NCBI GenBank assembly: GCA_017979445.1
Contig: CM030714.1
Coordinates: 41,148,826 to 41,212,825 of the forward strand
DNA from: Akebia trifoliata
Lineage: Eukaryota; Streptophyta; Magnoliopsida; Ranunculales; Lardizabalaceae
Direction of reading: 5' to 3'
Length of the DNA stretch: 64,000 nt
Positions 1 to 11,101 of this stretch are shown here, in pieces. Position numbers and translations under genes: made by a program. Within the stretch, counting starts at the first letter, position 1, and each line of letters opens with the position of its first letter. The notes beneath the pieces were generated by a model that saw only the letters and a list, made by a program, of their open reading frames with translations, had not been told where the DNA came from and did not search any database.

Positions 1-1186
1 TTTTTTCAAAAAGAAGTTTGTATAACCATACGATTTATTTAAGGGTATGGTTGTTCCATTTTTTTTTTTTTTTAACCTACTTTAATTTACATTTTTTTAA
101 GGATGATGTAGATAAATTTTAGTATATGGGAGTGACAATCTCACTGCCCTAACTCACCCTTGGGCTCATTTGGGGGAACAAAATAGAAATTATAAAGTAT
201 AAGAGGTAGTGGATTTGTCCTCTTTTAACATTATGTTCATAATAGTTATTATGGTATGCCGCTTATGTTAATTATAATGAATCAAATTGTTGAAATTGTT
301 GTAAGAATTTAAAATATAAATTTTACAACTAAAATGATTCATTGAGCTCATTTCAAAAGATCATATTATACCAAACTAAATTACGGATTCCATTTAAAGC
401 ACCACATTTCCTTTATCACTTTGTTGTTTAGAAGTATTGAAAGAAGAAAAAAACATAAGGAAAATTACTTAATAGACTCGAAAACGACATAAAATTAGTG
501 GGTTTGGGTCAAGTATAATTGGATTCAGGTCATAATAATGTCAACTAGTCTAACATGATTATTAAACGAGTCGTATTTAGGGTAGAGACGTCAACCCACT
601 GAATCCATATTGACACGTTTAGTTATTGTGTTATTAATATGTCATTTTAAATCATGAAATATATGAGATATCTTAAATATAAATAGTTATTTAAATTTTT
701 TTAAAATGAACATTTCTATTAGAATTTTGCAAAACTTTTTCAGAATACTTATTTTTGTTTTTGTAAATTTTATAAAATGTTCTTACTAGGTTAATAAGAA
801 AAATCAATTAGCTACGTTATCTTGTGGTATCCAAAACTATGGTTCCAATGCCACAAGGATGTAGAGGACAAAATTCTAAGAGCTTTAGAAAAATATTCAA
901 AAAATAACTTTATTTTATTTTATTTTTTATTTTTATACTAATTGTTGTTGGTGGATAATAGTTTATGATCGTGCTACTTTATATTTTAATAGTGGCATTT
1001 TATTTTTGGTGGTGGAAATATAACTTATTTTTGTACTTAAGATTATTGTTTCGCTAAATGAATTACAAGGGTTGGGTTAGAATACCTATTTAATAAATGT
1101 ATCGGGTTTGGGTTTTAAGTTTTTTCATAATAACCTCATCTCAACATGACTCGAGTCGACCCATTGCAATCCCTACTAGTTGGGAA
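1..1186. other. AT-rich spacer, no gene seen
   Basis: Both strands are interrupted by frequent stops and no recognisable coding block or paired splice signals were found. The sequence is dominated by A/T homopolymers. Nothing here can be assigned beyond generic intergenic DNA. Confidence 0.6.
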
Positions 1187-1414
1187 CATGGTTTTTTAAC
1201 TCGGTATTTCGTCTCATCTCGTCTAGACCCGATATCGAGTCGTCTCAGACGAGTTTTCCGATGCATTTAAGACGTCTCATGAGTCAAATAAAAAAAATGA
1301 ATGTGAGTCATAAATCTTGGTAAAAAAATGACTTTGTGAGTTGGTCTCGTTTAGCTCTAATACCGAGTTAACTCCGGCTATACGTCTCAGTCTCGGATAA
1401 GTTTAAAAACCATG
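1187..1414. repeat. MITE-like element with 'CATGGTTTTTAAACT' ends
   Basis: The left end reads CATGGTTTTTTAACTCGG. The right end, read from the other strand, gives CCATGGTTTTTAAACTTATC, so the two termini form an imperfect inverted repeat of about 17 bp around a 228-bp body without coding potential. The same 'ACTATGGTTTTAAAACTCG' theme recurs near 35,430, 39,740, 40,635, 42,670, 45,917 and 47,600, so this is a dispersed family. Superfamily is not determined; no convincing target-site duplication was found. Confidence 0.5.
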
Positions 1415-1574
1415 GTTGGGGACTATTTAGAAGAAGAATAAAAAATTAAAAAAAAAATCTCCCATAAGATTTATTAAGTAATCTCCCCAAAAACATAAAT
1501 GCCTTGCTAAAGATCCATGATATTGAAACAAAAACACTTGCATCCTTAAGTGGACAATTTCCAATAGAAAAGAT

Positions 1575-1923
1575 GGGAAATGTTCAGTACCCAACATTAT
1601 GCCCAACAATTTGCTCAACATATTTTGTCCTACATGGGTTAGAAGTTTTGAAATGGGCGAGGAGATCATCCTCACCAAAAATCTGCCCATTCCAAAACTT
1701 CTAACCCCATGTTTACATGTTGAAAAATCGTGGATCGTCCATTTTTTGTAAACCATTTTTTATGGGGTTAGAAGTTTTGGAATGGGCTGATTTTTGGTGA
1801 GGATGATCTCCTCACCATAGAAATCATCCTCATAAAAAATCAGCCTATTCCAAAACTTCTAACTCATGTAGGACAAAACATGTTGGGCAAATTGTTGGGC
1901 AAAATGTTGGGTGTCGAACGGGA
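1575..1923. repeat. Foldback MITE, family 1 ('GGTGAGGATGATC')
   Basis: Two arms of about 75 bp are inverted copies of each other. The left arm contains CCCAACAATTTGCTCAACAT and the right arm read in reverse contains CCCAACAATTTGCCCAACAT. Inside is a second palindrome built on GGTGAGGATGATCTCCTC and its complement. The whole element could fold into one long hairpin. Related copies are at 21,400-21,533, 21,618-21,884, 43,345-43,608 (kinase intron 3) and 51,272-51,605. There is no coding capacity, so it would be mobilised in trans if at all. Confidence 0.7.
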
Positions 1924-2939
1924 CCAAAAAATATAGGCGAGAGCTTGCTTCATAACTAAGGTTACATTATTGATCCTAATTAAATTTAGAGAACTGTTAT
2001 TGACAACTAAATTTACTTATAACACTCCAAATTCTTAAATTATTTATCACACCCTAATTAAAGATTAAATACACTATTCAAATACACAAGTTTGGTTCCA
2101 ATTATTACCTCAGCGTTTCAAAGCATTATAACACATTCAAAAAACTTCAATAGTTGTTTTTGCTAGGATTAGACCCATAAAACCCTAAACCTAGCAAATC
2201 TAAATCTAAATAGAAGTGAGAGAGAGAGAGAGAGTTTCTATTGACACCTCAACTTTTACTTATTCTCAACTATTGATTTATTTATTTATTATTTTAATTG
2301 GAGTGTAACAAGTAAAAATCCGGGTGCCAATAACAGTTGTCTAACATTTTCAGCTTCATATCAATAAAATCTACAGGAATGAGACTTATAATTTATAACT
2401 AAATTTTGATTATATATTTTGTTGAGAATTAAGAAGGAGAAAAATCAAGTGAAAATTATTTAAAAAAATAATATATTATTTTATAGTTATTAAAAAAATC
2501 TTGAGAAATTATAAATAAAAAAAGTAATAAACCAACAGTCCGATCATCGATTTTCATGTTGACTCTATTTAATTATCCAAAATACCCTTTGACCATCAAA
2601 ACTCAACGATTTGACCATCGATTTTCATTTCAAATCTCCCCACTCACTCCTTCTCAAGCTCCTATTCCTACACAATTTTCGGCAAAATCGACACTTGAAA
2701 CGTTGATAATGAATGTATTTTTAAATTTTTTATTTTTTTTTATAATTTTATTAACAACATACATTACCTCTTGGCCAGACCTTTTCATATATTAATTGAA
2801 AATGACCTAAGTATCTTTTTCTTCAACTTCTAATCAAAAACTTCTGAATTTCTCCTTAAAATCATTTATCTTCAAATTCTTCAACTATACAACTAACCAT
2901 AATTTGCCCCCACTAAAAGAAAATCCAGACTCCACCCTT
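1924..2939. other. AT-rich spacer with a small inverted-repeat element
   Basis: Around 2,238-2,334 a short element starts with TATTGACACCTCAACTTTTACTT and ends with its rough complement (AAGTAAAAATCCGGGTGCCAATA). Similar termini occur near 11,502, 40,512 and 62,233, suggesting a small MITE family. An AG run lies at 2,216-2,234. The rest is AT-rich with no supported gene. Confidence 0.4.
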
Positions 2940-3239
2940 GTTGTTTAGGACATATCATTAGACATTTTTGTGTCTATATCCGATTTACCTTTTCTCGTCA
3001 TTCAACTCAGATTGTCTCTTGCATTCAACTCTCTATCCCCCTCTCAGTGTAATCCTCTCTAGGGTTTTGACCTCTCTTAGCTTCGATCTTGCTTAGATTC
3101 TCTTTCAAACGCAATTGGATTTCAACCAAAAGTGGAGTATATCACATATTTAATCAAAAGTGGAGGGGTACGACAAAAATTACTTTTTAAAGATAGTTAA
3201 CCCTAATTACAACTGGATACAGCTGTTGTGAGCTGAGCA

Positions 3240-3530
3240 TCGTATTACAATGTATTGCTTTTATTTCTCTTCCTTATAAAAAGGCTTAGATATAATATAA
3301 CAATTAAATGGAAAATGGTTCCGTGCATACGTGTGAAGGTCGCTTGTAGGAGAAGAAAAGGAGATGAGATGGAAGATGATGATGATGCAAGTACTAATCT
3401 GATCAGATAATCAATCCGTTTATGATTATTACTTGTATCACTATCATTTTACCTCTCGTTTTCTACTTAACCATCATTATCGTCAGATTCTCATTCTCAA
3501 AACTAACGGTACGTATGTATTAGGGTTGTC
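3240..3530 (+). promoter_or_regulatory. Promoter-like module, copy 1 of 4
   Basis: This block carries a TATA-like core (CTTCCTTATAAAAAGGC, TATA near 3,275-3,284) and, about 90 bp downstream, a purine-rich leader with clustered ATGs (GAGATGAGATGGAAGATG). The same block recurs at about 14,613-14,971, 20,397-20,680 and 28,428-28,664 in the same orientation. The conserved TATA-to-ATG spacing suggests a captured promoter plus 5' leader, or the 5' part of a repeat. No long ORF follows in any copy. Promoter activity is inferred from sequence alone. Confidence 0.35.
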
Positions 3531-3993
3531 AATGTTCTACGCGACCTATGTAGAAACCCTAGATTCTCCAACAATATTCTAATTCAAATTATAATCGTAA
3601 AAATCAATTATTAATTGGATTAAAATTTGATTGATTTTAAAAACCCTAACAAGTATTAAATCCTGAAATAAAACAAAAAATTCGATCTACCAAACCAAAA
3701 ATCATTTAAATAATTAATTCATCATCATTAATAAAAAGAATCAAAAATTAATTATCCAAAACCTATTAAAGGGATCAAAACAATGAACTGATTTAGAGAA
3801 CAAAAATAAAATAAAATAAACCAACAATATTAATATAATAAATTTCATAAGATCAAGATATATTAATTACTATTGAAGCCACCTATGAAACCCTCCATTT
3901 TTATCTATTTTAGTGTTGAGATGGATAAAGCTAGCCTAAATTTGTAGAAGATTTTGTGAGTGAACGAAAGTGGGGCAAATGACAGTATTTATA

Positions 3994-4165
3994 GAAGAGT
4001 CATGCTGGAGTGACCTCAAGATTGTGCCTCGTATCACACATCTTGACATGAAAGTGGTTAGAAATCATAGATGCTTTTTCACTCTTACTAAATATTACTA
4101 AGTGTCGTTGATTCGCCTTGAGGCATCCAAAAACATGATCCGATGCCATGTAGAGAAACCACAAT
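3994..4165. repeat. MITE family 2 ('GAGTCATGCTGGAGTGACCTC')
   Basis: The block starts AGAGTCATGCTGGAGTGACC and includes CTCAAGATTG and CACACATCTTGACATGAAAG. The same order of motifs is found at 21,150-21,312 (duplicate copy), 51,030-51,205 and 60,533-60,712, with diverged relatives at 34,745-34,895 and 60,316-60,425. It is non-coding; repeated independent placement suggests a miniature transposon family. Confidence 0.55.
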
Positions 4166-4221
4166 CCAGCAACCATTTCTAGAAATAATAAGAAGATTGA
4201 ATTAAAAATAAAATCCCTAAT

Positions 4222-4224
<3 letters not shown>

Positions 4225-4299
<75 letters not shown>
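4225..4299. repeat. (TA)n microsatellite
   Basis: An uninterrupted TA dinucleotide run of about 37 units, followed by T-rich sequence. In duplicate copy B the equivalent position has only short TA runs, so it expanded or contracted after the duplication. Confidence 0.95.
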
Positions 4300-4304
<5 letters not shown>

Positions 4305-4628
4305 TTTTTTTTTTTGTTTTGTTTTTTTTGTTTTACTTAATTGATGCCAGTCAAACAGTTAAGGATCTTATGAACAGATTGCAATCTGGTAGTCGTGGAT
4401 TTGATCGAAGAAAAAATAAATAAACAAATATATATATAGTAGTAGGTATACAAGAATGAAATTTTAGTGAGTTTCCAATCTTTGTGCTCAGTATGTTAGA
4501 TAGACTTCTCCCAGCAATATTATTATACAATGTTATTAGTAGTAATTTTTGAAATTTTAGTGAGTTTCCGATCCTTGAGTCACGATTGTTTCGCTGCCAT
4601 TTCCAAAGCAAATGGATAGCATTTGTAC

Positions 4629-4770
4629 CTGAATTGATATCTGCAAGTGCATGCAACTGCAGGTGAACCAAAGAGTAGTCAACATACGTATCAAAGGAAG
4701 ATACTCCTTTGAGCCCTTTCAGAACAACCTTTATGAATTCAACTCTTCGCATTCCCCACAAATTTGCAGC
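4629..4770 (-). pseudogene. Unidentified spliced exon fragment, 142 nt
   Basis: On the minus strand a polypyrimidine-AG acceptor (CTGTCTTCAG) precedes an open 142-nt block that ends at a GT donor (TTCAG|GTAC). It encodes about 47 residues, beginning AANLWGMRRVEFIK, then VVLKGLKGVSSFDTYVDYSL, and ending LHALADINS. I do not recognise the family. The VLKGLKGVSS...VDYSLVHL stretch faintly recalls the second half of a heavy-metal-associated domain, but the CxxC metal site is absent. Diverged copies are at 22,117-22,220 (38 nt shorter) and 23,298-23,362 (truncated). The borders suggest capture from a spliced gene. It lies just downstream, in transcription sense, of the ATG8 fragment. Confidence 0.5.
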
Positions 4771-4994
4771 CTGAAGACAGTACATGACACAACTCATTAA
4801 AAATGATAAAGGATACCCTCCATTAAAATTAATTATAAACAAGCAGAACAATCAAGTTCTGGAGATACAATGGAATTTATAAATTTTTAAGGGCAGGAAA
4901 TTCCAATTTTCCTAAAATTTATGTCAATTATGAATTAGAAAAAAAAATCAAAAGAATCCTTACATTCATAGATGAGGAAGTTGGTTAGCATTAC

Positions 4995-5127
4995 AACATT
5001 AGTAACCGAATATAATGGAAGAATGTTCTTGAAAAGGATGAAAATGGCCTTCTCAGCACTAGGTTTTATCCTCTTCTGGACCACATAAACGAACTGCCCA
5101 ACAGTCAAATCGGCAGGAACCAGATAT
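4995..5127 (-). pseudogene. ATG8 exon fragment, copy A
   Basis: ATG8 is the ubiquitin-like protein conjugated to phosphatidylethanolamine on autophagosomal membranes. After a GTGCAG acceptor, the minus strand reads [20 protein letters not shown], then [10 protein letters not shown] and FKNILP. This matches the internal ATG8 exon that covers the second half of the ubiquitin fold. Beyond NILP the family sequence is lost (LYSVTNVV), and the upstream N-terminal exons and the C-terminal glycine exon are missing, so no functional ATG8 can be made. Neighbouring fragments from unrelated genes on the same strand indicate a captured exon, not a decayed whole gene. Two more copies lie in copy B. Confidence 0.85.
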
Positions 5128-6128
5128 CTGCACTAATCAGCAGAAAAAAGAAAAGAAAAAGATATATATCTTGCCATTCTCATCTCTATCATGCCCACTC
5201 AGCCGCCCGACATCAAGCTTCATAAAGCAAAGCTAGTCAAATTGTCATCTTAAGAAACTTTCCTTTTAACTTGTGAATCGTATGTGTCAATCACAATGCA
5301 CTCAAGACCCACACCTCTACTTTAACTACCCAACTCTGATTTTATGGGCTACAACTTCACCAAACTCGCCATCCTTGTTGTGCATAAAAGACCAGAGATG
5401 GAAAAAAAATGGTCACTTAGGACTATTTTCAGATCATCAATTTTTTACTAGGTATACATACCTCCTCACGGGTGCTGGTACTAAAGTTACAATCCATGTA
5501 ATCAATCTTGGTTCTACATATTCTGAAACCCACACATCTTCATAATTCTAATTTTGTGCTTACTTCATAATTTCACCAACTAACATACTCCAAGGTACTA
5601 TGAATTTAGATTGAAGAAAAATAATCCAAAAAACACTAAAGTGGATACTTCTCATGCTTAAATGTTGGCAAGAAAAGAAATATATGTAAACAACATTGGT
5701 AATTAGAGCTCAAATTTCAATTATCACAAGTGACAAGACTCCCACTCTGTCCAAATAGAATTTTTGCAAAGCTGCCACCAATCTCCAAATTTCAGTTGGG
5801 CACATTTCAGACAGTTTGAATTATAGACTTTGTAGCTTGGTTAAACCAATGATTCAATTGGGCAAATCTTATAAGAAACTTAAGATTTCAAGAACAAACA
5901 AAAATACATACAAAACAGACCATCACTTTATCATATATTGAACTATTATATACTAAAACAATTTTATGACAAAATGTACTAATTACAAATGAATGAAATT
6001 TGATGTAACAATTAAGCAACAATCATTCCTCAATTGCATGAAAGTTAAACTCATCTGATACATACATAATGTTTATTCATCTTGGAAGAGAAATGATTTA
6101 TGATTGGATCACATTAGAGGAATAGTAC
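5128..6128. other. Spacer between ATG8 and amylase fragments
   Basis: Non-coding AT-rich DNA that is closely matched by about 24,240-25,200 in copy B. No additional exon was recognised on either strand. Open frames here (for example 5,273-5,545, plus strand) show no family motif and are not preserved as meaningful proteins in the duplicate. Confidence 0.5.
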
Positions 6129-6240
6129 CTTGGGGTCCAGTAGAACCAAACTGTGAAGGTGGAGGGAGCCAAACACGTGTAATTCCAGCACTAGCAAGAT
6201 CAGGGATGGACTTATTGAGGAAGTCATACCATCTCTCACA
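6129..6240 (-). pseudogene. Alpha-amylase exon 1 fragment, copy A
   Basis: Plant secreted alpha-amylase (GH13) hydrolyses starch. The minus strand encodes RWYDFLNKSIPDLASAGITR followed by VWLPPPSQ and GPQ. This is the first beta-alpha unit of the catalytic barrel, where family members have a GWY...SIPDLA.AGITHVWLPPPSQ pattern. The block ends at CCCCAAG|GTAC, an apparent splice donor at the position where amylase exon 1 ends (after PQ). The signal peptide and FQGFNWES motif upstream are absent, replaced by a short direct repeat (TCTCACAAGACACCCAATT twice). No catalytic residues are present. Only a shortened remnant remains in copy B (25,204-25,256). Confidence 0.85.
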
Positions 6241-7996
6241 AGACACCCAATTCACTCTTCTCACAAGACACCCAATTGAATCCCTTAACATCAAAATAAG
6301 ATAGAAATAATAAAATAATCACAATAATAAATTGCTTGACTGATTTTTTTTCTTTCTTTTATTACAAATGTCTGTGCTAGTTGTGCAATGGTTGTAATGA
6401 ATCGGTAAAATACTGAAATTCAATGCATGTTAACAATGCTGGAATTACAGGAACCATAATAAATAGTGAAGTTATAACAGGCCAAAGCAACGAGGATGCT
6501 GTGGTAAGTTTGTGAGAATTTGGTTTATTAAGAAATTTGGTAATTTTAACTATAGGAAGTACTGAACTATTCTTCATTAATGCAGTGTAAATTGACGGAA
6601 GCAATTTGTGTTGGGAAATTGCAAAATTAATGGGCGTAAAAATTTAATTTTCCTACTAACGTAATTTTTATAAATGCATTTAGGGTTGGCAATGGGTCGG
6701 GTCGGGTTGGGTATTCTGAAAATAGTAATTGAGAAGTTGTGAAGGTGGGATATAAGGGAGAAAAAGAAGTAGAGATGGCAGACTGACTTAAGAAGAAGAA
6801 GTCTCATCCTGTTTAGTTTATATATTCGATATTTAAATGTGAGTGAGACTTTGGTCCGTGTTCTTAGATATATTTATAGTTAGATATAATTGTCTGTTTA
6901 TGAGATTACATGGCGAGTCAAATACCAAGACCTAATGCACATAACTCATGTGGACTGGTTTAAACCTTCTACTACCATTCTGTTATTGAGAAAGCACATA
7001 ACTCATGCTTTGCTGTTAAAAACTTGTGATATATGCTTTTGACCCTACAAATCTTAGGTTTTGTACCATTTGTATAGAAATCCCAAGATTGAGGCTATAA
7101 TAGCTTTGAACTATCACCCCCACCCACCCCATTCCAAACACTTTGTTCTTCGCTAGATTGATGTGCAACACTAAGACAACTTTAAAGAACCTGATATTAC
7201 ATTTAAAGCACTACAATTGAGTTTGTGATACCTTGGTAGATAAGAATGTGCAATCAGCAAAACTACAAATGAAAAATGAGAGGACTTCTCTTTTATTAGA
7301 TTAACAAACACTATTATCAGTATAGGAATATTGTTCTGTATTCTGTTTAAATCCAAAATTTAATTCTAAAGCATACCCAAAACATTGTATAAACTATTTG
7401 TTTAAAATATATTTCCACTGGTATATTGTTCTGTGTCATGTTAATTAATTTTATGACTTGAAGCTCATGTTATCATTCAAATAAGCACACAAGAATGCCC
7501 AACAAACTTTTAACTGTTATAAACATTGAAAGCAAACATGCATGTGGTACTTGAAATGGTCCCTATGATTAGAAAAACTTCAAATTCTACTGAGTGTTTA
7601 ACTAGAAATTAGAACAAGTAATGTTAAAATCTAGTCACCATGGGCAGCCTCTTGAATTCACCGTAGGCAAAAAATGGCACAAATGGAAGATTCTAAGCAC
7701 CAATAGATCGCATTCTTTGATAAATCTATAACAACAACATTTAACCATAAAAATATGAATTAAGAAGCTAAAAATAATCCAAATCATTGATAGACGAAAT
7801 AGAAATGGACTTCTCCAATTGAAGATTGGCACACACATGGAATGGTGGACAGGCCTATGGAGCTTCCCCAAATGGGTAGCCTAACATAGAATTTGATACA
7901 CTTGAACGACGACACATAGTCAACCATGTAAGAGCTATAATTAGTAGAAAGGATAATGAAATATGCTTGAAGGTAGTGAATAATGCGTTGACTTAC
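6241..7996. other. Non-coding part of copy A
   Basis: Most of this stretch is mirrored in copy B (25,257-26,110), although 6,780-7,630 has no counterpart there. The beginning of a hAT-type terminus (TAGGGTTGGCAATGGGTCGGG) occurs near 6,681. Minus-strand open frames at 6,377-6,604 and 7,635-7,871 contain hydrophobic runs but I cannot connect them to a family, and in-frame stops differ between copies. Confidence 0.4.
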
Positions 7997-8160
7997 CTTA
8001 GATGCTCCACCGAGCTTGATAATATAGATCTAGATCTAAAGTCTAGGCAAACATGGCCTGGTTTACAAACTCCCAGGAAATGTTCATTGGTAGCCATAGC
8101 AATCGGAGAAGAGATCTCAATAACTGTTGATCTTATCAATCTGCTTCTATTAATGTCATG
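7997..8160 (-). pseudogene. Unidentified exon-like fragment with GTAAGT donor
   Basis: The minus strand is open for about 54 codons (containing AMATNEHFLGVCKPGH and FRSRSILSSSVEHL) and ends exactly at CTAAG|GTAAGTC, a strong plant 5' splice site. In copy B the donor is kept near 26,110, but the equivalent frame has a stop after AMATNEHFLGVYKAGHGV. Family unknown. Like its neighbours it is on the minus strand and may be another captured exon. Confidence 0.3.
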
Positions 8161-8877
8161 TCAGCACTTGTTTTCCAGCAAATGAAATCAGAGATATAGA
8201 TCTAGACTCCCATGGAATGTAATAGAGAATCCTATGAAAAGTGCTTGACTCCAATGCATGCACTGTAAATAGAGTAGAGATCTTACCATCTATGATCCTA
8301 CCAATCTATATCTAGGAGTAACGGAAACATGATTTCACCCTTAGTTGATAGAGAAATCACTTATCATAAAAAAAAAAATATTTACATAAAAAAATAATAT
8401 AATTAACAAATAGATATTACAGAAAAACAGATCCTTGTTCGTACGTAATTTTGTTGGTTTTAAGTACCTTTGCTCTTGATTTTATGTTGGTCATCTCAAG
8501 CATTTAGAATTAGTTCTTGTATTTGTAAAAAATAAAAAATAAAACAGATAAATAATATCAGGTTCATAATTTAGATCAATTGATGTAACCAATGAGTTCC
8601 TGTAAAAAGATAAGTTCTTCAAAAGTTGGAAACAATTAGAGGAGCTACAGTAATGCCAATCTATAACAAAGAATCAAGATCAAAATGCTTTGAAATATAA
8701 TTGTACAAGAAAAACAAGTTCATCAATCAAGAAAATTTGTTCCAAAAGCAATTTACCTTCACTGGATTGAAGAAGGGGAAAAATAAACAAAATGAAAAAT
8801 TTTAGAGATCGAAAGACGAAATTTCAGATTTAGCCCGCGCCAATTTCAGATTTAGCCCGCGCAATTCTTTTGGTTCC
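8161..8877. other. Non-coding part of copy A
   Basis: AT-rich sequence matched by copy B. A 19-bp direct repeat (TTTCAGATTTAGCCCGCGC) occurs twice in tandem at about 8,822-8,861. Copy B has a single related sequence there plus several hundred extra bases, so copy A has suffered a local deletion and duplication. Confidence 0.4.
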
Positions 8878-9074
8878 TTATCTGTCTAACAATTCATTCG
8901 AAGGAACTCTGTTTGGTTTGCTTGAAGAAGATGCTTTGTCATGGTGATCAGCCATTTGTCTTTCTAGAGTTGATAAGAGTTCATCGAGTTCATGGTTACG
9001 TGCTTGGAGTTCCATGGCTTCTCGTGTGATTTTCAAGCATTTTAAGCTTCATTGTTGTTTCCATTCATCGACAT
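8878..9074 (-). pseudogene. Small N-terminal ORF fragment, copy A (frameshifted)
   Basis: From a minus-strand ATG at 9,074 the frame reads MSMNGNNNEA. After a 1-nt deletion relative to copy B (CTT instead of CTTT) it continues LKCLKITREAMELQARNHEL, DELLSTLERQMADHH and a serine-rich tail to a TAA. Length is 197 nt, so without the deletion it would span 65 codons plus stop. The M.xN.xEALKCLKI start resembles the N-terminus of some DnaJ-domain proteins, but the following helix does not, so identity is uncertain. It could be a captured first exon or a small coiled-coil protein. Copy B (27,791-27,929) lacks 59 nt of the middle. Confidence 0.45.
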
Positions 9075-9412
9075 TGTTATAAAGGATTCCAAGTCTAACA
9101 AAAACTGATAAAAAGGAATCAAACCCTAGCATAACTAGGGATTGGAGGTGATGAAAAAGAAAAATTCGAAATGTAGCTAGTTTTTCTTCATCAAAAACTA
9201 AATAAATCAAAATCTCGATCAATAGATTCAAATTAAATTCCAGAAAATAATAAATAAATGAGGATTAGTGAGAAAAAACTTACAGGGAGAAGATCGAATC
9301 ACGATCGATTTGTTCTTGGGCCCTCCCGTTTCTTCTTCTTCTTCTTCTTCGAAGAGCTACCAATTAGTGTCATTTCTGTTCCAGGTTTTAGAAGCATTAG
9401 ACGAGCGGGACC

Positions 9413-10836
9413 AACTAAATTGTATTCTTTATTTTGGGAAAAATTATTTAAAAAAAAAAAAAAAATTTAATCGTAAAAAAATCAAACTTTTTAAAAATTG
9501 TCGATGGAACTCATTTTCAGCAGGCCAACAATTTTCTCTCTCCAATTTTTAAAATTTTTGGATCTTTTTACGAATTAATTTTTTTTTTATAAATAATTTT
9601 CCCTTTTTATTATTTATTTTTATAAATATATTTATTTTATAATAAAATAATAATATATTTTTCAATAAAATAATTGTATTGAATATAAATAAAAATCTCA
9701 TTGTTTACTTATTAAATTAAATTATAAAATAAATAACAACAATAGGACCTTTGTGGCAATTTATGGTTTGTTATGCTTTTAGAAATAGTCTATTGCTAAG
9801 TTTGTATTTTTCTTTTTACTAAGTTCAAAATGGATGGAAAGGGAATTTATGTTTGTTGTTTGCAAACAACCTAGTCATTTTGCACCAAAATTTTGGAAGA
9901 AAGTTCTATGCCCCAAATGTCATGATGGAACTATCGTTTCCTTTATGGTCAAATCAGACACGCGTTATAATAGTCGGCCATACTAGAAATGCTTAAGAGA
10001 TTGAGGATTTTTTTTTTTTGTTTACTAACCAAACAAAGAAAGGCGAGACAACATCGACAAAGGGAACATAGTTGCAGGGGAAGATCAAGCAAAATTATTC
10101 AATATTGATAAATTTTCTTGTCTTTTTGGAGAACCATCAAAAGTGGCGTCGGAGGAAAATATGGAGGTGAAGCTCAAAATCGATTTAACTACAACATTTA
10201 AGAAGCCTCGTGAAGAAAAATAATTTTTAATATGAAAAGTTTAGATGTTTTATTATTTTTATCAGTATTTGAGATGTTTAATTATATAACTTAATTGAAT
10301 TTGAAGACAATGTGATCTGGGATATTTTGTTAAGTTAATATATATTCTCACTATATGGTGTATCACATCTCAATATGGTATGTATGTAATTTCTTTAATC
10401 TCTTAAATGTTTTCAAGGTAATTTGAAAGAAAAGTTATCAAGATGTAGATAGAAAATAAAGATAAATATTACATTAAGAACAAAAAAGTGTAGAACTAAT
10501 AAAAATAACAGTTAAACGAGATAAATAGGTTCCCTAACACTAACAAAAAAGCACCACTCATGACAACCGTCTACTAAGATTCCTAATTTGTATCACTGGT
10601 ATCACTTTCATTAGTCATATAGTATGGTGAATGCATATTAAAATCATCTAGAAATCTTTCCCGTTATTCATCTGTAAAATACAAATAGAGACTCAATTTA
10701 TCATGTCATAAATCATGTGGACACATTCTTGCATTTTTTTTTTAATGTGTTCTAGTGCTTGATCAAATGCAAACGATGTATTATTCGATAGGTATTTTGC
10801 TCTTTGTGAAAAAAAATTTCTCCAATATCACGTATT
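9413..10836. other. Copy A-specific AT-rich spacer
   Basis: This begins a stretch of about 5.2 kb (9,413-14,612) that has no counterpart between the equivalent points of copy B. There are long A/T runs and no supported gene. Confidence 0.5.
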
Positions 10837-11101
10837 TATATTCTAAGATATGACGTTTTCCACAATAATGAATGCAATAGTTTGTTTTGTTCACTGAAAA
10901 ACTCTTCAATTGATTCGATGGTTGCCATGTGTTGTCCCATATAAGCATGAACTGCATCTTTCGAGCTATCTTCTGAGTTTTCTATACAAGTATCTGAGTA
11001 GTTGTAGCTTTCTCATTATAGCTTTCTTCATCATTTAATAGTTCAGTATCTTTTTGTGATTCATCACTACTAATATCAATAGGAGAGTTGGAACCAGACA
11101 T
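10837..11101 (-). pseudogene. Frameshifted acidic/serine-rich coding relic
   Basis: From an ATG at 11,101 the minus strand reads MSGSNSPIDISSDESQKD and continues acidic until a frameshift near 11,015. It then resumes in another frame as NSEDSSKDAVHAYMGQHMAT and IESIEEFFSEQNKLLHSLLW before a TAA. Codon-like composition across both frames suggests a decayed gene. I do not recognise the family; small accessory proteins of DNA transposons often have a similar acidic start, but that is a guess. Confidence 0.3.

Larger units (their letters stand above)
2940..9412. repeat. Large duplicated segment, copy A
   Basis: From about 2,940 (GTTTAGGACATATCATTAGAC) to about 9,412 (GACGAGCGGGA) the sequence aligns by eye, in the same order and orientation, with 20,205-28,195. 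Long stretches are nearly identical, for example around 3,240-3,950, 5,200-6,050 and 7,700-8,300. Differences are scattered substitutions, MITE insertions and several-hundred-base indels. Copy A lacks the internal re-duplication seen in copy B. All recognisable gene fragments inside (unknown exon, ATG8, alpha-amylase, small N-terminal ORF) lie on the minus strand. Identity was not computed. Confidence 0.85.

Noticed and set aside
4629..4770. Firm call of a heavy-metal-associated domain
   Set aside because: Only the second half resembles it and both metal-binding cysteines are missing, so I left the exon unidentified.
9258..9552. Two overlapping plus-strand frames near 9.3-9.5 kb
   Set aside because: They translate simple repeats (CTT, poly-A) as poly-Ser/Phe and poly-Lys, and lie antisense to the small-ORF leader.
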